64,000 nucleotides of DNA, taken from positions 7,197,851 to 7,261,850 of the forward strand of contig OX465107.1 in NCBI GenBank assembly GCA_949987565.1, given 5' to 3'. Below are positions 1 through 12,100 of the stretch, in pieces. The position numbers and the translations under genes were made by a program. The stretch's first letter is position 1, and every line of letters starts with the position of its first letter. Origin of the DNA: Luidia sarsii (Eukaryota > Echinodermata > Asteroidea > Paxillosida > Luidiidae). Below the pieces are notes generated by a model that was not told the origin of the DNA, did not search any database, and saw nothing but the letters and a program-made list of their open reading frames with translations.

Positions 1-126
1 ACCAGGAGACGGTGGGAGGTGGCTGGGCAGAGACCGGGCACTCCATGTGGAAGGGACGGCCCTCCTGGAGCGGTTCGGCCACTTGCATCTCAGAGGTGAA
101 CTCGGGCCACTGCGGCTCTACAAAGG
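1..126 (-). CDS. Exon 37, Ig domain 11 (cut by window edge)
   Basis: This exon encodes residues from 2321 on. Leader FVEPQWPEF then MQVAEPLQEG, MECPVSAQPPPTVSW; the exon runs off the left edge at the C strand. It is a near-copy of exon 35, with Trp for Arg in the leader. More exons of the gene must lie outside the window. Confidence 0.9.
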
Positions 127-3100
127 CTGCGAGCGATAAAATGGGGACGCTACAACTCAGTGGATGTACCTTTGTCATATCTCATGACAAGCAAACGAAT
201 GGGAGGATGAAAATGAAGTGATACAAGCTACAAACTGCTCCTTGACTCAAACCATTCAACTAGCAGAAATGCAGAAATGCTGAGTCACCTCTTAGCAAGA
301 CCTTTCTCAAAGGCAGGACCGAGTTGCTTCCACAAGCAAGTATCTACATCTAACCCTTGGCATGTAGCCATTGGGATTTGCCTTGGCAAGATTTTAGGTT
401 ACCCTCACTATAAAAGTCTGGCGGGGGAAACATTAACCCAAAATAAACCACCAATTGTAAGGTAGGCAACATCCATGATCTGGCACAGCCAACTGCTGAA
501 AAAATTGGTATATACAGTTTCCCCAAAAATTCCTGATTGTGTGGAGAGTATGTGTGGTACGTATGTGTGACGCATATGTAGGAATAGTGAAGTGTATGTT
601 CTGTACACAGTGCCTACTGTCACTGTTGACCGTCGTCCGGTTGACAAGTACACTGTACATGTTACAAAATCATCATTTTGGGGAATACTGCAACTCCAAT
701 TTGTTTGGCAAGTGGTTGTGCCTGACAGTGTCATTTCTCGACTTAATAATAGTTGGTCTAATGAGGATTTAGGGGTCCCCCCCCCCATTTTTTACGGCGA
801 GGGTATCAAACCAAAATCTGTCCTTTGCCTAACTGGGCCAATCCAGTGACCTGACATGGCACCACTGAGTGAGCTGGACACAGGCAGTTTGGCTGGGATT
901 CGAACCCGTGACTCCTGCTCTCTAGTAGCAGATGTCCTACCCACTTGACCACCGAGCTGGCCGGGGTCGTGTGGTGGATTCAAATGTCTGCAGCGGCTGA
1001 TGCCACGGTCAGTCGTAGATATCGTATGATTTTGCATCAGTGAGAATGCAATTCAATGAGAGTTTGCCCTACTTGGACACACTAGAGTATACAATGCCTG
1101 TTATACGCCAAGTAGGACAAACCACACATTGAATTACATTCTAACCTGCACAAATCACTACGCAATTGGGCAGAGCATTGAGTCCATAGTACTAATTACA
1201 CATTGACTAGGGCAAACCTTCATTGAAATACTGTCAAGCTGACACAAAATCATAAATATCTATCTCAATATCATGGTGCCTCTATGAAAGTATGTGATAT
1301 AAGAGGGAAGCAACAACTGGGTAGGTCTGTGTACAAAAAATAAATTGCTTACCTGGAACCATGACTTCCACAGTTGATGTAGCAGTGCCCAGTGGGTTGG
1401 TGGCCACACACTTGTACACGCCAGAGTCCTCGGGCACAGCGCCCTTTACGTCCAGACTGGCGATGCCTTTCTGCAACGAGGTCCTGTAGCGGGGCTGCCT
1501 GTCCAGCGGCTTGCCGTCCTTGTACCAGGAGATGGTGGGAGGTGGCTGGGCAGAGACCGGGCACTCCATGTGGAAGGGACTGCCCTCCTGGAGCGGCTCA
1601 GCCACTCGCATCTCAGAGGTGAACTCTGGAGGGGCTGCCTTCTTGTAACCTGTAGATGCAATCAGGATCAAGCGGACTTGTATTCGAGGCGCTATATATC
1701 GAGTCTACGTCCGAGTTCGAGTCGCATCTTTTGAGTCCGAGTTTCCCCTATTTCCCCCTATTCGTGATTTGTTTTTCTGCAACTCCATGCCGAGTATCGA
1801 GTGCCTGCCTTACGGGTGTTTGTCCCAAAGTTGGGCGTCCGTGGTAGGACGACTAATCGCAGGCAATGGAGATCGGTCCTATGTTTGATTGTATGGTTGC
1901 TTTTGTCTGTCACACTGGTTGGGTACAAAGGCATTCTTGCCTAACTTTAAACCTAAATTTTGTTATTTCAATCATCAAAATGTACAATACTAATTTATCA
2001 AAATGTGTAATACCGTTTTATGAAATGTTACTCAATGGCCAATCATATTTTCTGAAATGTCAGGCGCACTACATTTTGACTTTTGTCAAATTTAGTCAGT
2101 AAGCAGTTTGCAACATTTTAGTATAAAACTTGTTGCCCGTCAAAAAATAGGAAAAAAGAAACTGGAGTTACCTGGCACCATCAGTTCAATGGTGGACGTA
2201 GCCGAGCCCAGCGGGTTGACTGCCACACACTCGTACACGCCGGAATCTTCCGGCACGACATCGTCGTCAATGTCCAGACTGGCGATGCCCTTCCAGAACG
2301 AGGTCCGGTAGCGGGGCTGCCTGTCCAGCGGCTTGCCGTCCTTGTACCAGGAGACGGTGGGAGGTGGCTGGGCAGAGACCGGGCACTCCATGTGGAAGGG
2401 ACGGCCCTCCTGGAGCGGTTCGGCCACTTGCATCTCAGAGGTGAACTCGGGCCGCTGCGGCTCTACAAAGGCTGCGAGCGATAAAATGGGGACGCTACAA
2501 CTCAGTGGATGTGCCTTTGTCATATCTCATGACAAGCAAACGAATGGGAGGATGAAAATGAAGTGATACAAGCTACAAACTTCTCAAAGGCAGGACCGAG
2601 TTGCTTCCACAAGCAAGCGTCTACATCTAACCCTAGGCATGTAGCCATTGGGATTTGCATTGGCAAGATTTTAGTCGAATACCCTGTACTATAAAAGTCC
2701 GGGGGGGGGGGGGAACATTAACCCAAAATAAACCACCAATTGTAAGGTTGGCAACATCTATGATCTGGCACAGTCAATTGCTGAAAAAATTTGAACATAC
2801 AGTTTCCCCAAAAATTCCTGATTGTGTGGCGCATATGTGTGGTGCGTATGTGTGGCGCGTATGTATTAATAGTGAAGTGTATGTTCTGTACAGTGCCTGC
2901 TGTCACTGCTGACCGTCGTCCGGTAGATAAATACGTGTTACAAAATCATCATTTGGGGGAATACTGCAACTCCAATTTGTTTGGCAAGTGGTTGTGCCTG
3001 ACAGTGTCATTTCTCGACTTAATAATAGTTGGTCTAATGAGGATTTAGGGGTCCCCCCCCCCATTTTTTACGGCGAGGGTATCAAACCAAAATCTGTCCT

Positions 3101-6100
3101 TTGCCTAACTGGGCCAATCCAGTGACCTGACATGGCACCACTGAGTGAGCTGGACACAGGCAGTTTGGCTGGGATTCGAACCCGTGACTCCTGCTCTCTA
3201 GTAGCAGATGTCCTACCCACTTGACCACCGAGCTGGCCGGGGTCGTGTGGTGGATTCAAATGTCTGCAGCGGCTGATGCCACGGTCAGTCATAGATATCG
3301 TATGATTTTGCATCAGTGAGAATGCAATTCAATGAGAGTTTGCCCTACTTGGACACACTAGAGTATACAATGCCTGTTATACGCCAAGTAGGACAAACCA
3401 CACATTGAATTACATTCTAACCTGCACAAATCACCAGGCAATTGGGCAGAGCATTGAGTCCACAGTACTAATTACACATTGACTAGGGCAAACCTTCATT
3501 GAAATACTGTCAAGCTGACACAAAATCATAAATATCTATCTCAATATCATGGTGCCTCTATGAAAGTATGTGATATAAGAGGGAAGCAACAACTGGGTAG
3601 GTCTGTGTACAAAAAATAAATTGCTTACCTGGAACCATGACTTCCACAGTTGATGTAGCAGTGCCCAGTGGGTTGGTGGCCACACACTGGTACACGCCAG
3701 AGTCCTCAGGCACAGCGCCTTCTACGTCCAGACTGGCGATGCCTTCCTGCAACGAGGTCCGGTAGCGGGGCTGCCTGTCCAGCGGCTTGCCGTCCTTGTA
3801 CCAGGAGACGGTGGGAGATGGCTGGGCAGAGACCGGGCACTCCATGTGGAGGGGACGGCCCTCCTGGAGTGGCTCAGCCACTTGCATCTTAGAGGTGAAC
3901 TCGGGAGGCGTCATCTTGTCGTAGCCTAAAGAAACAAATGCGTTGACACAATCAAATCAACTAGATCAAATCTTGAAGTGCCTGTTAAGTTGATACAACT
4001 TTGAAGTAAAACTAACAGCCTAGATATAACATGATGTTTTGCATCAAGGAGAATGTTATTCAATGAGGGTTTGACCAGAACGTCATGTTATATCTATGAT
4101 GCAACGCGGTACCCGCCGCTATACAATATTCAAATCCGCCACACGAACTCGACCAGCTCGGTGGTCAAGTGGTAAGGACGTCGGCACTAGGAAGCAGGAG
4201 TCGCGGGTTCGAATCCCGCCCGAGCTGCCTGAAATTTGTTTTCATCAGGCATAGGGAAAAGCACTGAGCATTCGGTGTTTATCACGTCGAACAGGGCAAA
4301 CCATCATTGAATTTAAACCCAACAGGCCAAAAGTGGTTGCAGACACTTTCCTCTCGGCCACGGTAGCTTAACAGCACCCACAACCCATGACTTTCTACCA
4401 AGCATTCATGGTGGATAAACAATCTGTCAGAGTGAAAACAAACAAGTCCAAGTGGGAACGCAAGGTAGAATTTCTTTCTGGCCAATTTAGCGCAAAGTTG
4501 TTCACCCATATTTACGGGAGTTACGGGGTTTTGTGTAGGATGCAGAAAAACTAGAAACGCCGAACTACGTGAAATTCTGTGGTTTATCTTTAGGTTTGTG
4601 AAAATAATGGTGTTATGACATTCAATGTTCTGTGAATATGGTTTACGAATATTTAGATTTTCTTGTTTCATAATTCAGTAAATTTTATACTCTTTCCACT
4701 TGTATATAAAGTTCGTCTGGGTTTTATTTTTTGGAAAAGCTGTCATTGACAATTTTCTCTAATAACGCACGTGTTTTGGGTGTGTTTTTTTTTAGTGTGA
4801 TAGGGGCTTAGGCAGGAACACTGTTTATGTGCTGTGACCGGTCAGAAGGATATGGGTTAAGAGACCTAAATGTGATCCATACCTGGCACCATGACTTCAA
4901 TGGTGGATGTAGCGGCGCCGTGTAGGTTGACTGCCACACACTTGTACACACCGGCATCCTCCGTGGTGGCATCCTCTATGTCCAGGCTGGCGATACCTTT
5001 CTGCAACGAGGTCCTGTAGCGGGGCTGCCTGTCCAGCGGCTTGCCGTCCTTGTACCAGGAGACGGTGGGAGGTGGCTGGGCAGAGACCGGGCACTCCATG
5101 TGGAAGGGACGGCCCTCCAGGAGCGGCTCGGCCACTCGCATCTCAGAGGTGAACTCGGGAGGGGCTGCCTTCTTGTAACCTGCAGATGCAATCAGGATCA
5201 AGCGGACTTGTATTCGAGGTGCTATACTTCGAGTCAACGTCAGAGATCGAGTCACATGTATTCGTGATTTTTTTTTTTCCAACTCCATGCCGAGTACTGA
5301 GTACCTGCCTTACTGACTCACTTTTGTGTTCACTCCTCCACATTTGTCTCTTTGATCTTTCCCCCTCTTCTCACTAATCCCTACCCTACTACTCCCAGCC
5401 CTTCCCTCTGATCTCACCCTACCAGCATTCCTCGTTGTCCTTTGTTTGTCATATGTGTTCTATTCACTCTCTACCCCCTTCCTTTTTGTATCTGTTTTGT
5501 TTTGTCAATCTGCCTTTGAGAAAGCTCTGGCTAGGATCGAAACGTCAGGCCCACTAAATTTTGAGATTTGAATTTTGGTAAATTTAGTCAGTAGGCAGTT
5601 TGCAACATTTGTATAAGTTACTCTTTGACTGTAAAAGAAAAGAAACTGGAGTTACCTGGCACCATCAGTTCAATGGTGGACGTAGCCGAGCCCAGCGGGT
5701 TGACTGCCACACACTCGTACACGCCGGAATCTTCCGGCACGACATCGTCGCCAATGTCCAGACTGGCGATGCCCTTCCAGAACGAGGTCCGGTAGCGGGG
5801 CTGCCTGTCCAGCGGCTTGCCGTCCTTGTACCAGGAGATGGTGGGAGGTGGCTGGGCAGAGACCGGGCACTCCATGTGGAAGGGACGGCCCTCCTGGAGC
5901 GGCTCGGCCACTCGCATCTCAGAGGTGAACTCGGGTGGCTTCATCTTTTCCTTGACTGCAAAAAAAAAAAATCAACCCCCCAAAACAGCTTCAACGTAAA
6001 GACCTTGAGGGACAAGTTGGAGTCTGGGGTTACTCAGACAGACGGACAGGACAGACCGTTCTATTACATAGGCTCACTTAGCCTCACAGCTAACCAAAAA

Positions 6101-9100
6101 GGGGCAAGTAGGAAGCTGGGAATTCTAAGACAGACGGAAAGGATAGGCGCTTCTATAACATAGGCTTACTAGTAGCTTCACAGCTAACCAAAAAGGGACA
6201 AGACAGGACAAGTACAGGCCCGACGGTTCTATTACACAGGCTTGCTAATAGCTTCACAGCTAACCAAAAAGGGACAAATCGGAGTCTGGGTTTCTAAGTA
6301 CAGTACATACAGTTCTATGAGGCTCGCTTAGCTTCACAGGTCACCAAATATGAAATGGGACAGGTACTCTGGGGTTTCTCAGACAGACAGGATGAAAGGC
6401 ACTATTACATAGGATGGCTTAGCTCCAAAGTCCGCTCCAAAATAAAAAGAATCTTGGGGACATACCTGGCACGATCAGGTCCAGAGTGGCGGTGGCCGAG
6501 CCCAGCCGGTTGGTGGCCTGGCACTGGTAGCGGCCAGAGTCCTCGGGGCCGGCGTCCTGCACGTCCAGGCAGGCCACCCCCTTGGCGAAGGTGCTCAGGC
6601 ACTTCCAGTCCTCGCCGCCGGCCGGCCGGCCGTCCTTGGACCAGGCCACCGTGGCCGGGGGCCGGGCCGAGATCTGGCAGTGGACGCGGAAGGGCCGGCC
6701 CTCTCTCAGGGGCTCGGCCAGCGTCGGCTGGGTGGCAAACTCGGGCGCCTTGTCGTGATCTGGTGACGGTCGGGGAGAGGGGGAAGGGGAGAGAGAGTTT
6801 TCGGTAACAAGGGTTACGTGTAGGCACGAGGGTCTCAGCATAATGGGACAGTGAAGAGCTATTGGCATTGGTATATGATTTGTTGCAAAACTAGAATCAA
6901 TATTTTTCAGGTAGCCAGCAGAGTCGGAAAGTATATGGGGGCTACTTGGAGTGGTATGAGGGAGGCCTAGTCCCCTAGGGCAATGCAGTGGAACGTCGCT
7001 ATTAACAAACATCCTGGGATCCATGAAAATTGTTCGGTATAGTGGTCGTTCATTATACCAGTTGCGGCCGCATATTTTGTACACAAAAATCGGGAGCCAG
7101 AGGGCATGTTCGTTATACAGCCGCATGTTCGGTATATCAACATCAAGTAAACACTAAAAAATCATGTAAACATCAACATCAAGTAAACACTAAAAAATCT
7201 CTTCTGAACTTCATAGACAAGGGTAGATTGACTTACTTCGGTCATATCATGAGAGCTGACAACAGCCTTGAAAAGATTACCATGCATGGAAAGATGGAGG
7301 GCAAAAGGGGACGCGGAAGACCAAGAACAAGATGGTGGGACAACATTCTGGCAAGAGTGGGCCGACCCCCCATAGAGACAATTCGAACAACAACGGACAG
7401 ATCAGCATGGAGGCTACTTGTCAACATGGTCACCAGGGGCCGAAACCGACCTGATTGAAATAGATATATAGATAGTTTGGTATATCGGCACTCGTTATAG
7501 CGATGTTCCACTGCACTGAGCAATTCTGGTATCTGGGTCGCCAATTTTTTGAAAATCATCGGGTACCCAATTCAATGGCAAACATTGAGGGAGGGTAAGG
7601 GAGGGAGAGGGTAAGGGAGGGGGAGGGTAAGGGAGGTGGAGGGTAAGGGAGGTGGAGGGTAAGGGAGGGGAGGGTAAGGGAGGTGGAGGGTAAGGGAGGT
7701 GGAGGGTAAGGGAGGTGGAGGGTAAGAGAGGTGGAGGGTAAGGGAGGGGGAGGGTAAGGGAGGGGGAGGGTAAGGGAGGGGGAGGGTAAGGGAGGGGGAG
7801 GGTAAGGGAGGGGAGGGTAAGGGAGGTGGAGGGTAAGGGAGGTGGAGGGTAAGGGAGGTGGAGGGTAAGGGAGGGGGAGGGTAAGGGAGGTGGAGGGTAA
7901 GGGAGGTGGAGGGTAAGGGAGGGGGAGGGTAAGGGAGGGGGAGGGTAAGGGAGGGGGAGGGTAAGGGAGGGGGAGGGTAAGGGAGGGGAGGGTAAGGGAG
8001 GGGAGGGTAAGGGAGGGGGAGGGTAAGGGAGGTGGAGGGTAAGGGAGGGGGAGGGTAAGGGAGGTGGAGGGTAAGGGAGGGGGAGGGTAAGGGAGGGGGA
8101 GGGTAAGGGAGGGGGAGGGTAAGGGAGGGGGAGGATAAGGGAGGGGGAGGGTAAGGGAGGGGGAGGGTAAGGGAGGGGGAGGGTAAGGGAGGGGAGGGTA
8201 AGGGAGGTGGAGGGTAAGGGAGGTGGAGGGTAAGGGAGGTGGAGGGTAAGGGAGGTGGAGGGTAAGGGAGGGGGAGGGTAAGGGAGGGGAGGGTAAGGGA
8301 GGGGGAGGGTAAGGGAGGGGAGGGTAAGGGAGGTGGAGGGTAAGGGAGGTGGAGGGTAAGGGAGGGGGAGGGTAAGGGAGGGGGAGGGTAAGGGAGGTGG
8401 AGGGTAAGAGAGGTGGAGGGTAAGGGAGGGGGAGGGTAAGGGAGGGGGAGGGGGAGGGTAAGGGAGGGGAGGGTAAGAGAGGGGGAGGGTAAGGGAGGGG
8501 GAGGGTAAGGGAGGGGGAGGGTAAGGGAGGGGGAGGGTAAGGGAGGGGGAGGGTAAGGGAGGTGGAGGGTAAGAGAGGTGGAGGGTAAGGGAGGGGGAGG
8601 GTAAGGGAGGGGGAGGGGGAGGGTAAGGGAGGGGGAGGGTAAGGGAGGGGAGGGTAAGGGAGGTGGAGGGTAAGAGAGGGGGAGGGTAAGGGAGGGGGAG
8701 GGTAAGGGAGGGGGAGGGTAAGGGAGGGGGAGGGTAAGGGAGGCTTTTTTCCCCCAAAGGGAACCCACCAGGGACCACCAGCTCCAGGGAGGACTTGGTG
8801 GTGCCAACCAGGTTGGAAGCCACGCACTCGTAGACGCCGGCGTCCTCCGGCAGCACAGCGGGGATGTCCAGCCCGGCCAGGTCCTGCTGCAGCGAGGCCC
8901 GGTAGCGGGGGCTGGTGCGCAGGGCCTTGCCGTCCTTGTACCAGGAGAGCACGGGCGGCGGCTTGGCCGAGACCCGGGCCTGCAGGCGGCAGGGCCGGCC
9001 CTCGCGCAACGGCGGCTCCGCCAGCTGCAGCTGGGCGGCAAAGTGTGGCGCTCGGTTGGCGTCCAGGGCTGCACGTTCAATGGGGAAATGAATGAAGGGT

Positions 9101-12100
9101 TCAATGAGAAATCAATAAAGGGTTCAATTTGGGGGGGGGGGGTTCAATGGGGTTCAATGGGAGTTCAATGGGGGTTCAATGGGGGTTCAATGGGGGTTCA
9201 ATGGGGTTTCAATGGGGGTTCAATGGGAGTTCAATGGGGGTTCAATGGGGGTTCAATGGGAGTTCAATGGGGGTTCAATGGGGGTTCAATGGGGGTTCAA
9301 TGGGGGTTCAATGGGGGTTCAATGGGGGTTCAATGGGAGTTCAATGGGAGTTCAATGGGGGTTCAATGGGAGTTCAATGGGGGTTCAATGGGGTTTCAAT
9401 GGGGGTTCAATGGGGGTTCAATGAGGAATCAATTAGGGTTTCATTCAGAAATCAATTAATGGAGCCAAACTGGTGGACTTTTCGTAACAGTATACCCTGT
9501 CCGTCGCCAGGAGACCGTAGAGATCCCCACAGTGAGGACCTTACGGCTGCAATTTTCCTCAAAGGCCACCACACCACACTGGCCAGGCAAGGAGGACGAG
9601 CTAGATTGCCCACATTCCCCCACAAAAAAAAAAAAGCAGAATGAAATTTAAAAGTTAAAGTTAAAAAGTCAACTGACCTGTGACTGTGATCTTGGAGGTG
9701 GTCTCGGCCTGTCCAAAGACGTTCCTGGCCCGGCAGGTGAAGCGACCTCCGTCGTCCCCGAAGACCTCATGGATGTCCAGCGAGCAGACGCCCTGCTTGT
9801 CCCGGCTGATCTCGTAGTCCGGGTGCTCGTCGATGTACTCGCCGTCCTTGTGCCAGCTGGTGGTGGGCACCGGCTCACCGGTCAGCCGGCACTGCAGCTG
9901 CAGCCGGTCGCCCTCCATCACCTGCAGGTCCTGGAGGGGGCTGGTGAAGCAGGGCGAGGACCCACCCTCTGGGGTTTGGAGGAGGGTTGGAGAAGGGTTG
10001 GAGGAGAGGAAGGTTTGGAGGAGAGGAGGGTTTGGAGGAGAGGAGGGTTTGGAGGAGAGGAGGGTTGGAGGAGAGGAGGGTTTGGAGGAGAGGAGGGTTG
10101 GAGGAGAGGAGGGTTGGAGGAGAGGAGGGTTGGAGGAGAGGAGGGTTGGGGAGGAGAGGGGAGGGGAGGGGAGGGGAAAGGAGAGGAGAGAGGAGAGGAG
10201 AGGAGAGGAGAGGAGGGTTGGAGGGGAGGAGGGTTGGAGGAGAGGAGGGTTGGAGGAGAGGAGGGTTGGAGGAGAGGAGGGTTGGAGGAGAGGAGGGTTG
10301 GAGGAGAGGAGGGTTGGAGGAGAGGAGGGTTGGAGGAGAGGAGGGTTGGAGGAGAGGAGGGTTGGAGGAGAGGAGGGTTGGAGGAGAGGAGGGTTGGAGG
10401 AGAGGAGGGTTGAAGGAGAGGAGGGTTGGAGGAGAGGAGGGTTGGAGGAGAGGAGGGTTGGAGGAGAGGAGGGTTGGAGGAGAGGAGGAGAGGGGAGGAG
10501 AGGGGAGGGGAGATGGGAGGGCAGGGGAGGGGAGGGGAGGGGAGGGGAGAGGAGATGAGAGAGGAGAGGAGAGGAGAGGAGAGGAGAGGAGGGTTGGAGG
10601 AGAGGAGGGTTGGAGGAGAGGAGGGTTGGAGGAGAGGAGGGTTGAAGGAGAGGAGGGTTGGAGGAGAGGAGGGTTGGAGGAGAGGAGGGTTGGGGAGGAG
10701 AGGAGGGTTGGGGAGGAGAGGGGAGGGGAGGGGAGGGGAAAGGAGAGGAGAGAGGAGAGGAGAGGAGAGGAGAGGAGGGTTGGAGGGGAGGAGGGTTGGA
10801 GGAGAGGAGGGTTGGAGGAGAGGAGGAGAGGGGAGGAGAGGGGAGGAGAGGGGAGGGGAGATGGGAGGGCAGGGGAGGGGAGGGGAGGGGAGGGGAGAGG
10901 AGATGAGAGAGGAGAGGAGAGGAGAGGAGAGGAGAGGAGAGGAGAGGAGAGGAGAGGAGAGGAGAGGAGAGGAGAGGAGAGGAGAGGAGAGGAAAGAGAT
11001 CAGAACAGCTTCTTCCCTCTGGAATTCGCTTCCTGGTTCTTGTTTTCCCCCTGTCTACGATCTTGCCCTTTTAAAAAGGAATGTCAATTCCTATCGCCAG
11101 CCTTCCGGAGTCCCTCTCTATCTCCTCCTTTCGTTAGCCCTTAACCTCGAGGGGCTTCACAGCCTTGTTTAGGGAGAATTTGCATTACATTTTTTTTCTC
11201 TCTTTCTTTTAAGATCTCGCTCACCGTTGACTTTGATCTGCATGGTGCACTCGGCCGTGCCCACTGGGTTGGTGGCCGTGGCAATGTAGGTGCCCTCGTC
11301 GTCTGGCAGCACGTCGTCGATGACCAGGGAGTGTGCGTCCCCCTCCTGCTTGAAGCGATAGAAGTCATCCCCAAGACTCTCGCCGTCTTTAGTCCTGGCA
11401 GGGGGAAGGGGGGGAGGGTGTAGTTTACAAATACAACACGTGGCCTCAACGTCCAGGAGGAGAGATAACTGATACCAAGCGTAACATTAGTAGCTGTCTT
11501 TTCTAATCTTTAATCTCCTCCTTGTTTGTTCCCCTTTCCCTCCTTCTTAGCCATCACCTTGAGTGGCCTTTTGGGCCTTGTGGTTGTGTGATCCTTCCTT
11601 TGTGTTACCACCATCCACTTCTCTCTCTCAACCAAAAGCCCCCATAGCCATAAGCTTGGCCTCTGGCCTACCCGCCTTGAGCCTGCATCACACAATGTCA
11701 ACATCAGCCCCACAGGAGTCCCTTCCCCCAGGATCCCGCCAATCACGGCCATTCTGGCTGTGTCTCGATCGTCTGCGTGCTGGAGTCAGCCGGTGCAAAG
11801 CCCTAAGGCCAAATGGGGTTTCAACAATGAAGGTCAACCAGTATGTGAATGTGGAGAGGAGGAGACCATGAGTCATCTCCTGGAATGCCCACTTCTACCC
11901 AATCCCTGTATACCTAAGCTGACCTTACTCTATACACTCACACCTAATGGGGTCGCCTGCGGTCAGAATTTGTAAGGCCGAGTTTAATCTTTGACCCTTT
12001 GATCTTATATTGTATTATGTCGCTTATATTTCCTTTTTCTGTCATCTGTATCCTGTTCTGTTTGTCACCCTGCCTTGGAACGGTCCTGCTAGGATCAAAA

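Noticed and set aside
4149..4230. Functional tRNA gene
   Set aside because: The box elements are good, but the acceptor stem is imperfect and the unit is dispersed with shared flanks, so a SINE is more likely.
6355..6807. Plus-strand frame antisense to exon 31
   Set aside because: GC-rich Ig exon gives an open antisense frame; the minus strand carries the clear Ig motifs.
7495..9104. Long minus-strand frames with PPLPSPSLTLPLPYP-type repeats
   Set aside because: They are translations of the intronic minisatellite. The Ig exon inside them has a good donor at 8768, and the repeat is open in all frames.
9043..9644. Plus-strand GSMGVQWGFN repeat protein
   Set aside because: The 12-bp minisatellite read in frame; no codon-level constraint and no splice context.
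9769..11172. Plus-strand frames rich in EERRVGGEEGW
   Set aside because: Simple GA-rich repeat read through, partly antisense to exon 29.
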